From the NCBI RefSeq assembly GCF_041381155.1, contig NC_091134.1, forward strand, positions 53,889,944 through 53,953,943: a DNA stretch of 64,000 nucleotides. Direction: 5' to 3'. Shown here one piece after another: positions 10,351 through 20,678 of the stretch (the stretch's first letter is position 1; each line of letters begins with the position of its first letter). The notes below the pieces were generated by a model, which worked only from the letters and a program-made list of their open reading frames with translations, had not been told where the DNA came from and did not search any database. The translations under genes were made by a program, and so were the position numbers. This DNA comes from Argopecten irradians. Taxonomy: Eukaryota > Mollusca > Bivalvia > Pectinida > Pectinidae.

Positions 10351-13058
10351 GTCCACCTGAGACGAAGTCTCAAGTGACCTATTCTAATCGCCTTTTGTCC
10401 GTCGTCGTGCGTCGTGCGTCGTGCGTCGTCCGTCGTATGTCCGTAAACAATTTACATTTTCAACTTCTTCTCCAAAACTGCTGAAGCAATTTCAATGAAA
10501 TTTTGCACAAACCTTCTAAGGCATAAGGCCAATCAAAATTGTGAATTATATGGTCCCCACCCCCCAGGGAGCTATGGGAGGGGCTAAAAGGGGTAAAATT
10601 GACTAAAATTTCAAAAAATCTTCTTCTCCACTCACAGATGTGATGGAATTAAATACTCTTCATAGATAGAAAGGTCCTAAGGTCCTTTACAAAAATTGTG
10701 AATTATATGACCCTGGGGTCTCAGGTTTCCCCCTGGGGAGGGGGTTAAGTTTACTATAGTTTATATAGGGAAAACACATTTTTGAGTATTATTTGATCAT
10801 TTGTAATAGGAAATGAGTCAAATATTGTCAGAATTATCCGTATGAGATGGCCATTGAATCCTATTAACCAATTTTCCATAACTGACCCCCAGTGGCCTTA
10901 GGGGCGGGGTCAAAAGGGGTCAAATAGGCTATAACTTCAAAAATCTTCTTCTGCAATTCTGGAAATGGTAGAATCACATACTCTTCATAGATGGAAAGGT
11001 CTTGAGGTCCTTTACAAAAAATGTGAATTATATGACCCTGGGGTCTCAGGTTTCCCCCTGGGGAGGGGGTTAAGTTTACTATAGTTTATATAGGGAAAAC
11101 ACATTTTTGAGTATTATTTGATCATTTGTAATAGGAAATGAGTCAAATATTGTCAGAATTATCCGTATGAGATGGCCATTGAATCCTATTAACCAATTTT
11201 CCATAACTGACCCCCAGGGGCCTTAGGGGCGGGGTCAAAAGGGGTCAAATAGGCTATAACTTCAAAAATCTTCTTCTGAAATCCTGGAAATGGTAGAATC
11301 ACATACTCTTCGTAGATGGAAAGGTCTTGAGGTCCTTTACAAAAATTGTGAATTATATGACCCTGGGGTCTCAGGTTTCCCCCTGGGGAGGGGGTTAAGT
11401 TTACTATAGTTTATTTAGGGAAAACACATTTTTGAGTATTATTTGATCATTTGTAATAGGAAATGAGTCAAATATTGTCAGAATTATCCGTATGAGATGG
11501 CCATTGAATCCTATTAACCAATTTTCCATAACTGACCCCCAGGGGCCTTAGGGGCGGGGTCAAAAGGGGTCAAATAGGCTATAACTTCAAAAATCTTCTT
11601 CTGAAATCCTGGAAATGGTAGAATCACATACTCATAGATGGAAAGGTCTTGAGGTCCTTTACAAAAATTGTGAATTATATGACCCTGGGGTCTCACGTTT
11701 CCCCCTGGGGAGGGGGTCAAGTTTACTAGGGAAAACACATTTATGAGCATTTTTTGCTCAATTTTCATAGGAAATGAGTCGAACTTGTTTAGAATTATTA
11801 GCCTGAGATAACATTTTAATATCATATCTATATTGGTCCTGGTCAACCCCCTCGGGCAGAGGGGCGGGGCCAAAAGGGGCAAATAGGCTAAAACTTTAAA
11901 AATTTTCTTCTTAAATACTGGAAATGGTAGAACCAAATACTCTTCTTAGATGGACAGGTCTTAAGGTGTTTTATGAAAATTGTGAATTATATGACCCATC
12001 ACGTTTTCCCCCTGGGGAGGGGGTCAAGTTTACTATAGTTTATATAGGGAAAACACATTTATGAGCATTTTTTGCTCAATTTTTCATAGGAAATGAGTCA
12101 AACTTGTTTAGAATTATTAGCCTGAGATAACATTTAAATATTATATCTATATTGGTCCTGGTCAACCCCCTCAGGGCACAGGGGCGGGGCCAAAAGGGGC
12201 AAATAGGCTAAAACTTTAAAAATCTTCTTCTTAAATACTGGAAATGGTAGAATCAAATACTCGTCATAAAAAAGGCAGGTCTTAAGGTGTTTTATGAAAA
12301 TTGTGAATTATATGGCCCTTGGGTCTCAGGTTTCCCCCTGGGGAGGGGGTAAGTTTACTGTAGTTTATAAAGGGAAAAGACATTTTTGAGCATTATTTAG
12401 TCATTATAATAGGAAATTAGTCAATTGTAGTCAGAATTATCCCTATGTGATGACCATTGAATCTTATTACCAAATTTTCTATGACTGATCCCAAGGGGCC
12501 TTAGGGGCGGGGCCAAAACGGGTCAAATAGGCTAAAACTTCAAAAATCTTCTTCTGAAATTCTGGAACTGGTAGAATCAAATACTCTGCATAGATGGAAA
12601 GGTCTCAAAGTCCTTTACAAAAATTGTGAATTTCATGGCCCTGGGGTCCCATGTTTCCCTCTGGGGAGGGGGTCAAGTTTACTTTAGTTTATATAGGAAA
12701 AACACATTTATGAACATTATTTGCCTATTTTTCATAGGAAATTAGTCAAACTGGGTTAGAATTATTAGTCTGAGATAGCATTTTAACATCATATCCATAT
12801 TGGTCCTGGCCGACCCCCAGGGGCCAGAGGGGTGGGGCCAAAAGGGGTCAAAATGGATAACATTTCAAAAATCTTTCTTCTGATTTCACAGATTTGATGG
12901 AACCAAATAATCTTCATAGATTAAAAAGTCAAATTTATAAAATCACTGACTGACTTCAAGGGCCTGATGGGCAAATATATAGTGTTTATATGCATGTCTT
13001 TGTTTCATTCTGTATCTGAACACAGGTGACCGTTAAGGCCCATGGGCCTCTTGTTTCA
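10351..13058. mobile_element. Helentron-like (HINE-type) element with central tandem array
   Basis: The left end starts near GTCCACCTGAGACGAAGTC, with a GAGACGAAGTCTC hairpin and a short GTCGTGC repeat. The right end has the palindrome AAGGCCCATGGGCCTC followed by TTGTTT. Between them lies an array of about eight diverged units near 320 bp. Terminal hairpins around a central tandem array with no transposase resemble Helentron-associated interspersed elements. That family assignment is inference. Confidence 0.5.
10660..12930. repeat. Tandem array, about 8 units of roughly 320 bp
   Basis: Unit landmarks such as GGTCCTTTACAAAAATTGTG recur near 10680, 11010, 11330, 11655, 11965, 12290 and 12610. 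Each unit carries a G/C-rich patch (CCCCCTGGGGAGGGGGT) and a second one (GGGGCGGGG(T/C)CAAAAGGGG). The middle units (about 11000-11640) are nearly identical to one another, and the outer units are more diverged. This suggests recent unequal exchange in the array centre. Confidence 0.85.
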
Positions 13059-13487
13059 TTTTAGCTTTAGTATCCTTATGATTAGTTACAATGAATGTCT
13101 ACCGTATAGTTTGATAACAGTACTTTATTTAGCATTCTTGATCATGATCAATAGTGAGAATAATGTCTTTCCTACCTATGCCCTTAATTGTTTAAATTAG
13201 GTATAAAATAAAGTTTAATTTGAAGAACAGAGGGTCTAGACCAGCTACCTGGTAATTATAGATAATCATACCTTGGGGACAAACAGCGTGAGAACAATTG
13301 ATCGTTACCTTCACTATTGCTAAGCAGGTAGCTAGGTATAATGTTAGAATTACACCTAATGAGAAATTCAAAGTGACACTAGGTATATGGCTTAATAAAA
13401 GATTTAGTTTCCAGCACAAATTCGTAAAAGAATATACATATATATATAAGTAAAAAAGAACCGTGTCCATGTGATGGTTTCCATATA

Positions 13488-13601
13488 CATAAAAAGAAAA
13501 CACAACTATAAAACAGTTTTTTCCTCCCTAGCGCTTTCTCGGCTCATGCCGGTCTTCAGGGGTTTGAAAAAACTGTTTTATAGTTGTGTTTTCTTTTTAT
13601 G
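13488..13601 (-). ncRNA. Hairpin with 36-bp perfect arms and a hammerhead-ribozyme-like core
   Basis: The arms at 13488-13523 and 13566-13601 are perfect inverted repeats of 36 bp. The 42-nt loop, read on the minus strand, has the order of a type I hammerhead. CUGAAGA (13559 down to 13553) fits the CUGANGA box. A CCGGC-AUGA-GCCGA hairpin follows as stem II, with one C.A mismatch at its base. Then comes GAAA (13538-13535), a minimal AGCGCU stem III, an A at the cleavage position, and GGG pairing with the CCC before CUGA to start stem I. The flanks are TA microsatellite. Such ribozymes are known in Penelope-like elements and small metazoan retrozymes. The C.A pair and the tiny stem III make activity uncertain. 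Confidence 0.5.
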
Positions 13602-14230
13602 CATATATATAGACAAAAATATGGAGTAAAATGTATTACAATGACTTTATCACATCTATAGAATTTCAAGATGGCAAATTATAATATATCGTGTACACAC
13701 AATTATTACCTAATATTTTTTTTATTTTTGTTACTTCTACCAATGTAGACTATTTTAGTCTCCGAACTATGTATACCTATTTCTAATCACACCAATTTTG
13801 AAAGTCTGATAATTATCAATGTAACCTCAAAAATTAATGTATTTGGACATGATTGTATTGACCGATGAAATGTGAAATATAAATACTTATAATATGACTG
13901 TTCTTTTAAATGTAATATTTGGAAATTTAAAGTACCTTATTAATGAATGCATATCTTAAATTAGTATACAAATGTACATGGATATGTATTGTATAAAGAT
14001 AGCTATTTTTATTAATATAGTTTCCAGTACTAGTCCGTGGGATAAAAGTTGTTCTTTTACTAAAACTGAAAGTAATGGGAAATTTAATTAATTACATTGG
14101 TAAAGTAATGGTAATTTAATTAATTACATTACAAAATACATGTAATGGTAATGGTAACGCTATTTTAAAATGTAATGTGTAATTTAATTAATTAAATTGC
14201 TATGTAATTGAACCCATCCCTGTAAAGTAA

Positions 14231-15244
14231 AGTTGCCTTAAAATATACAGAGCCAAAGTAAACGTCAGGATATATTCTATACTTTTTTTTACCATATGTG
14301 GTATCATTGATGTGTTGAATTTGTAATAAAATTTGCATTAAATTTACATGTGAATCGATACCACATAACAGGTGGGCTATCAGCCTTCGACATGGTATCT
14401 ACAGTCGAGATAACACTTAAGGTAAGTATTTCAAATATATCAAACATGTATGTTCGGTTTCATCAATGCCCAACTATGTTGGACCAGGGTATCCACTTGT
14501 ACAGAATACTTCAAAAATGAAACGTCATTACTCAAAATGTGTTAAATGATTGTTAACCCGGTGTCGTTGTCAGCATGTGTGTTCCCATCGAGAGTGTGAA
14601 CTTTGAATATGATCTGGATGCTATTGCATGTACTGTATTGTCTTTGGAACAGATGAACGTATGGTACATTGTTCTTTGCCAGCCTGTTATTTATCAAGAA
14701 TCTCGACGCAAATCTATCTTTTTAAAATTTGTTTGCAAATGTTTTATAGACTTATTGATATTTGGAATTAGGCCTTTTTATGGTATAGTGTTATTGCAAT
14801 TTAAGCAAAAGCATATTCTCAATACTTAAATTCATCACTTTGATTTTTATTTATTTCTCAATAAAAAAAAACCCAAAACAGTTATATATATTATGTATAT
14901 GCCATTTAGGCGAGGTAGATCTACTTCGAATAAAACAATGAAATAACGATGCACCGATTATTTTATGTAGATTTGTTTTATCGTGTTACGTTTGATCTGT
15001 GTCTGTTTCTGAACGAACGACAATTTTCTTCAATCTACAAATGACAGCCATTTGGCGTGGTCGATCATTTGATGAGCAGTTGGAACTCTTGGGGTGTACA
15101 ACATTACCTCGGATGTGATAGGTGTAAGAATATGTAAGAAAATCAATCATTTCATTTTAACAATTATTTAATGTTTCAAATAAAGCGACTTATACAATCT
15201 GCGAAATAAACTGGTCTTTACTATTCTAAATATTATCTTGAGAT
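14231..15244. other. Former PCS1 3' flank; possible poly(A) signal and a small exon-like segment
   Basis: AATAAA at 14325-14330 is the first poly(A) signal downstream of the nested element and may have served PCS1 before the insertion. A segment at 14372-14420 is bounded by an acceptor-like CATAACAG and a strong donor AAG|GTAAGT, but no product can be assigned to it. Nothing else is recognised. Confidence 0.35.
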
Positions 15245-15410
15245 TAAAGTGTTATTTACATGTAAATATAATTTTAGTATTGTCGTTTCGCTATTTTCCG
15301 CATTCTGTATTTTTATTGATTGTAAAAATTGATGTACTTCCGCAATGTTTTGCCGCGCCTCGTTTGCAATTGACATGTGCTTCAACAGCCACGCTAAAGG
15401 CTGATTATTT
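15245..15410 (+). repeat. Split direct repeat A1 of the YR retroelement
   Basis: About 165 bp, from AAAGTGTTATTTACATG to GCCACGCTAAAGGCTGATT. It matches 18469-18630 (A2) with scattered differences. Confidence 0.85.
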
Positions 15411-18289
15411 TTTGCTGATGATTTTTGCTGAAATATGGCTGAAGGTAACGGCGGGGCTCGCCCCAAGCGAACGGGAGCGGGAGCAAGACTAAAAGGGTTT
15501 ATCGACCCCCTTCAAAACGAAGAAGAATTCCGCGAAAGTGTTACGGAAGACGTTTTCCATGAATCTTTGACGATGCCAGATCATGGACCCATGCCGGGGA
15601 GTGATGGCGACCACGTGGACGATCATGACGACGAAGAGCTACAACAACTGCAAAGCGAACTGAAAAGGATAACAATTGACAGAGAAAAAATTACGATTAA
15701 GATTACGTGACACCAGACAATTCTAGAAATCACGGTCAAGGTTAAGAATGTGGAGCCGTTGCCAGTGTCGGTGAGTTCATATTGAACGATTTGAACAATA
15801 TCAACGAACAGCGAAAATGTTTAAAAATCGTAAACCATATCTGGCAGGACCCTATTCCCCAATATGATACTGTGAATCTAGGCAAAATATGGAGGTGAGA
15901 ATAGATAAAACTCGTACTTCGGAAAATGTTACACTAGAACAATGGGGGTTCGCGAACATCCAAATCATGAATGCCCTAACAAAATCAGGCAATCTCCCCA
16001 ATTCTGCGCCATACTTACAGTATACAGCTGACATTTTCCGGCTCGCGTCCAAGTATGTTTGGTTTTCCGTGCTCCTTTATGATAAGCAATATCGAGAACA
16101 ACAAGCCAGGGAGAATTTTGAGTGGGGGACATACAGACAAGATCTGCGAGAGTTTAACCTTGTTCATAAATCCTATAAAGCCACGTCTAGGGCATTTCAA
16201 GAGGCCGGCATTCAAACCCTGTTTCACAACAGTGCACCGGATCGACGTTTGAAGGGTCCCTTCCTGCCTAACGAGAAAGAAATCTGTCGTAGCTTCAACA
16301 GTAACATGTGTACGCGACCGACATGTAGGATGGCATATAATTGTGCCATTTGCCTTTCATGTGTTTATTCGGCCGTTAACTACTCCCAAGACACTTCCAA
16401 ATCTTACCCCACTGTCATAGGGACCCCCCAAAACGGACCAGCTCAACAGTAGACTGTACAAACTGTTTAAAACATGGGGCGTGGGAAGAACTGCTCCCCA
16501 ACGACTGTGAGGATAGGGAGGAACTTTTAGTTGGTATACGTGATGGATTTAAGCTTACTTCAAAATTTGGTCCATACCAAGAGGTCGTAAGAGTCAATTA
16601 TGCCTCATCAGCTGCTTTATATAATGAAAAAGTTGAAGATCAGATACTCATAGAGGTATCGCTAAAAATATCATAATAACAGATACAAAATCGACAATAA
16701 TTGGTTCGCTTGGAGCTGTCCCTAAAGCTAACGGGGATGTTCGCTTAATTCATGATGCTAGTCGGCCTATACATGTATGCTTAAATTCTTATACCTCGGA
16801 TACAGATTGTTCTTATATGGATTTAAAAAGTGCTATTTCTATCATTAAACCAGGTGATTTCTTAGCAAAAGTGGATTTAAAAAGTGCCTACCGCCCAGTA
16901 AAAATTCATCCTTCAGACTATGCACTCACAGGCTTAAAGTGGACGTTTAAGGGAGAAACATCACCATCATATATGTATGACACAATAAAACTGTGATTGT
17001 GTCAACGAACAATATGACCACCATGAGCATTATTAACAAAGGGTCCTCTAAGAATAGTGTACTTATGTTTTGTTTAAGATTGTTATTTTGGAAATCTGCA
17101 TATTATAATTTCAAAATCAAAGCAAAATTCATAAATGGACGATTTAATACTATCGCAGATAGTGCTTCTCGCCTTCATGAGCAAGGTCAGCTTTCTCGTT
17201 TGTAAAGTGTTGTGACTAGTTATAACCTTATTGACTTTACTGCCGATGAACTGTTAAAGCATGTTTCCCCTTCTTTTCTATGTTATAGGTGGGGATTACG
17301 CGGATCCCCAGATAGAGAGACTCAAACACGGTGTGAAAAGACTGAAAAAGAAGGGGTGGGCTAGTTCCACATAAGAGACTTATAAAACTCATTTACAGAC
17401 TTTTTTGAGTTTTTGTAAGGCCCATAAGCTAGCAAGTGTTCCGGCAGATATAGAGACTGTAGAAATGTATGTCGCCTATTTGGTTGATGTGAAAAAATTC
17501 AAATATAGCAGTATAAAATCTTACTTAATTGTCATATCAGTCTTGCACAAGTCTGAAAATCTACCTGATCCTACTACAGCCTGGCATGTAAAACATGTCT
17601 TAACGGATGTTAAGAGAGAAATTGGCACAACACAACCCTGTAAGTCCCCGTTTGTTGATATTTTAGATTTTACTTGTAAAGACAACTGTGTTTTTTGGGC
17701 AGCCTGCCTTGTTGGTTTCTTTGGTTTTTTGAGACCTAATAATTTCTTAGTTAAAGGTGTATTTGACCCATCCCGTCATGTCCAGTGTCTGGATTTGTTG
17801 CCTCACCCATGGGGTATGTTATTGTCTTTAAAAGTTGTAAAGACCATGGAATTTAGAACTGTTCCTATTGAAATTGTTCTTCCCCGTTTACAGCTAGGTC
17901 ACCCCCTTTGCCCCTGTGCCCCTTTTCAGCAGCTTTTAGTACGACCAGATTTGACCCAACCTCTGTTCCTCTTATCCTCTGGAAAGTGCTTATCCTACTC
18001 TGGTTTCCTTAAGGCCTTCCGCTTGGTTCTCTCTCAACTAGGGTACTACGCCGCTTCCTATGGGGGTCACTCTCTGAGGCGGGGGGGGGGGGGGGGGGGC
18101 TGCTTCTTGGGCTAGTTCGTGTGGTGTCGCAGATGACGATATCCAACTTCTAGGTTTATGGTCTAGTGATTGCTATAAACGCTATATTGAAACTGATAGG
18201 AGCCAACGTATCAATGCTATGAACCTCTTTTGTTTACCTCTTCCTCGTTAACCTATATCCTAAGCCCCTTTTTCTTTACTTTTCAACAA

Positions 18290-18878
18290 CTTGGGTTTGG
18301 ACCTATATATCTCATGACATTTGCAACGCTCATTTTTGTTGTATTCCCAATTTTCAATTGATAGATACAACCAGGTCTGGTACAGTTAATAGATGTTCTC
18401 TGGAAGTGGTATCCATTAAAGCCATTATTGTAATAATGTTGTTGCTTCCTTTTATTAGACTATCAGTAAAGTGTTATTTACATGTGAATATAATTGTAGT
18501 ATTGTCGTTTCGCTATTTCCCCGCAATCTGTATTTTTAGTGCTTGTAAAAATTGATGTACTTCCGCAATGTTTTGCCGCGCCTCGTTTTCAATTGACATG
18601 TGCTGCAACAGCCACGCTAAAGGCTGATTCCCACCCTCTCGGTACTATTACCATGGTGTGTTGTGCCTGCTTCTTGCTTAAAACACCTTTCTTTGTAAAA
18701 TGTTTGTTCTATGTTTACCTTCGCGGTTAGACCTATATCTCATGACATTTGCAACACTCAATTTTTGTAGATCTATTCTCAATTTTCAATTGATAGATAC
18801 AGGTCTGTTTATAGATGTACTCTGGAAGTAGTATCCTGTTATAATGTTGTTGCTTCCTTTTATAAGACTATCACTAAA
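18290..18878 (+). repeat. Split direct repeats B1-A2-B2 of the YR retroelement
   Basis: B1 (about 18297-18468) begins GGACCTATATATCTCATGAC. A2 (18469-18630) matches the 5' repeat A1. B2 (about 18727-18878) matches B1 with a few indels. The A1-genes-B1-A2-B2 order is the split-direct-repeat design of Ngaro and PAT-like elements. Confidence 0.8.
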
Positions 18879-19123
18879 CTGGATTTTTTAATTCTTACAT
18901 ATATGATACTGATCTGCGATTAAATAGATGCAGACGGTTAGTTTAAGTATGTAAACTTAACACAACTTTCGAATATCAGCTTATATTTCCCTATTGCAAA
19001 GTAGGCCTACCGTTAACATGTTTCTAAAAATAAACATTTACAAAAATACAGCATGGAGCTTGTTCACTTCATATTGATACATGTCATGTCAGAACAAACA
19101 ACTTAATAAACCTTTCTTATCAC
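18879..19123. other. Short unassigned spacer
   Basis: AT-rich DNA between the YR element and the next inverted-repeat element. Nothing is recognised. Confidence 0.5.
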
Positions 19124-20135
19124 TTAAGGATGTATTCTTCTGAGGTTTCAGTCCCGTTGAAGTCTCGTTTCAACATAGATCAAAGAAGTTATGAGATTTT
19201 CAAATATAATTTATCAGTATCTGTAGCAAGTTGCCAATAGCAAATTTTGTCAAAAAATTACATATCTATTTTTAGTAGATTTTTTTATACAGGGATTTTT
19301 AGAAATGGCCCATTTGGCGGCCATTTTGAAATTGCGTCTTTTTTCGCTTCAAGTAGAGCCACAGTTTTACCATTTTTTACTGAAATTGTTTTTAATTAAA
19401 TCATCACTGCGCCAGCATTTTTAGCTGTATGTAGCTAATTTTTGCTGCAAATCGTTACTAGGTTCGTAGTAATTAAAATATTGAGCATTAATATGTGAAA
19501 CGATACACTTTTGTGACTTTATTTTTACACTTAATGGTAATTTGGGCACTTTTATTTTTTACTCTAAAATACTGAAAAATAACAAAAATTCAAATGGGGC
19601 AAAAAAGTAAGCACACGGACCCCCAAATTTTCTTCCTGATTTAGAAAGAACAACCGTTTCGCTATTGATATGCAAAATAATAACAAAAGTTTAATACCAG
19701 AACTTTTTCTATAAAGTGTTAAATTTGGCAAAAATGGCTGAAAATGGTGCATTTTGTAGCTCAAAATTAAGGGGTAGGGGTAGCATATGTTGTTATTCTG
19801 AGAAAAAATATTAGTCTAATTGATCAAAACTGGTATATTTTTAAAGAAGACTACTAGAAAATGAATTCTACAAACATTCATACATATCAAACACCTCATT
19901 AGGAAATTATGGCTTTAATCTCTATCTTATATGGTCAAAACGGCAAAATTCCCATAAAATCCAATATTTTGTCAACTAGGTGTCTTTGAGTGACAAAAGC
20001 TCAAAAACAAGCACACGGACATATGTTTTTTCTTCCATTTTCTTTTATGGTATGAACTCCTTTTTCCAAAAATCTATATGAGAAAAAAAGTTTAATACAA
20101 AATTTTTTTGACTTCTCAGAGGTGTACTCACTTAA
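19124..20135. mobile_element. Possible TTAA-flanked non-autonomous element, 1.0 kb
   Basis: The left end TTAAGGATGTATTCTTCTGAG and the reverse-complemented right end TTAAGTGAGTACACCTCTGAG match at most positions. TTAA at 19124-19127 and 20132-20135 could be a piggyBac-style target duplication. Inside, a segment with GCACACGGAC occurs twice (19610 and 20012), so the interior is partly repeated. No transposase is seen. Confidence 0.4.
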
Positions 20136-20301
20136 CTACAGATGTAAACTTACAATGTAGGTGCAGAGGGGGTTGAAACCATCAGTGATGTTTTGTTTGT
20201 GATCATGCGGTCGTACCAAATCGTTATAAGAATGTTCATCGAAAAAATAGTTCCAAAGAGGGGAGAGAACTATAAACAGAAAACTGATTAGTGAGTAATA
20301 A

Positions 20302-20530
20302 GGCCAAAAAATAATAAGTCTGTCTGTTTAGGATTACCCAACCGACCATATTTTTTTTATCCCCGACCCTATTTTTTCCCCACTTTTTTACGAAAAAATA
20401 AAAGTCGGGATTTCGATCTCAGACTCCGGTTCCGGCCATCATTTTAGAGCGAAGACATTAAAAAAAATCCTCCCGACCTACCGACTCTATTTTTTTGCCA
20501 ATGTGACCCTAAACAGACATTTTTTTGGCC
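20302..20530. mobile_element. 229-bp MITE with GGCCAAAAAA termini
   Basis: The ends GGCCAAAAAATAATAAGTCTG and, reversed, GGCCAAAAAAATGTCTGTTTA are inverted repeats with a small indel. They are flanked by direct TAATAA (20296-20301 and 20531-20536). The interior is a set of CCGACC / GGTCGGG-like words. Confidence 0.65.
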
Positions 20531-20678
20531 TAATAAACACATAGTGATAAGACAGTACACTGTTCATGTCCTGTTTATACAGTGTATATTGCAGATATAA
20601 GTTCCGATTGAGTTAGCCAATTAAACGTTATGTTGGAAATTTTGATGCTTTCTTCTAAAAAGAAAAATCATTGATTCA

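Larger units (their letters stand above)
10094..14222. mobile_element. hAT-like non-autonomous element, 4.1 kb, with nested insertions
   Basis: The ends are CAGGTATGGGG (10094) and, as reverse complement at 14222, CAGGGATGGGT. They are flanked by TAAAGGAA (10086-10093) and TAAAGTAA (14223-14230), an 8-bp target duplication with one mismatch. Both end regions (about 10100-10280 and 14050-14215) are dense in inverted and direct AATTACATTAC / TAATTAATTA words, so they belong together as one element. The middle has been enlarged by at least two later insertions, listed separately. No transposase is visible. It sits in the PCS1 3' region. Confidence 0.75.
15245..18878 (+). mobile_element. Fossil tyrosine-recombinase retrotransposon (Ngaro/DIRS-like)
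   Basis: The parts in order are: 5' repeat A1 (15245-15410), a gag-like region (about 15435-16450), reverse transcriptase with RNase H remnant (about 16670-17205), a tyrosine recombinase region (about 17405-18240) that still shows the GHSLRRG signature, and 3' repeats B1-A2-B2. The RT part shows the DIRS-type LGAVPKANGDVRLIHDASRP block and DLKSAY. The element is broken, with at least several breaks and a shortened RT region. The A and B repeats have diverged noticeably, so it is not a fresh insertion. DIRS elements use recombinase-mediated integration and do not duplicate the target. Confidence 0.8.

Noticed and set aside
11514-11936. Open frame of 140 codons on the minus strand within the 320-bp array
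   Set aside because: It is a by-product of the tandem repeat, and the frame is not kept across units.
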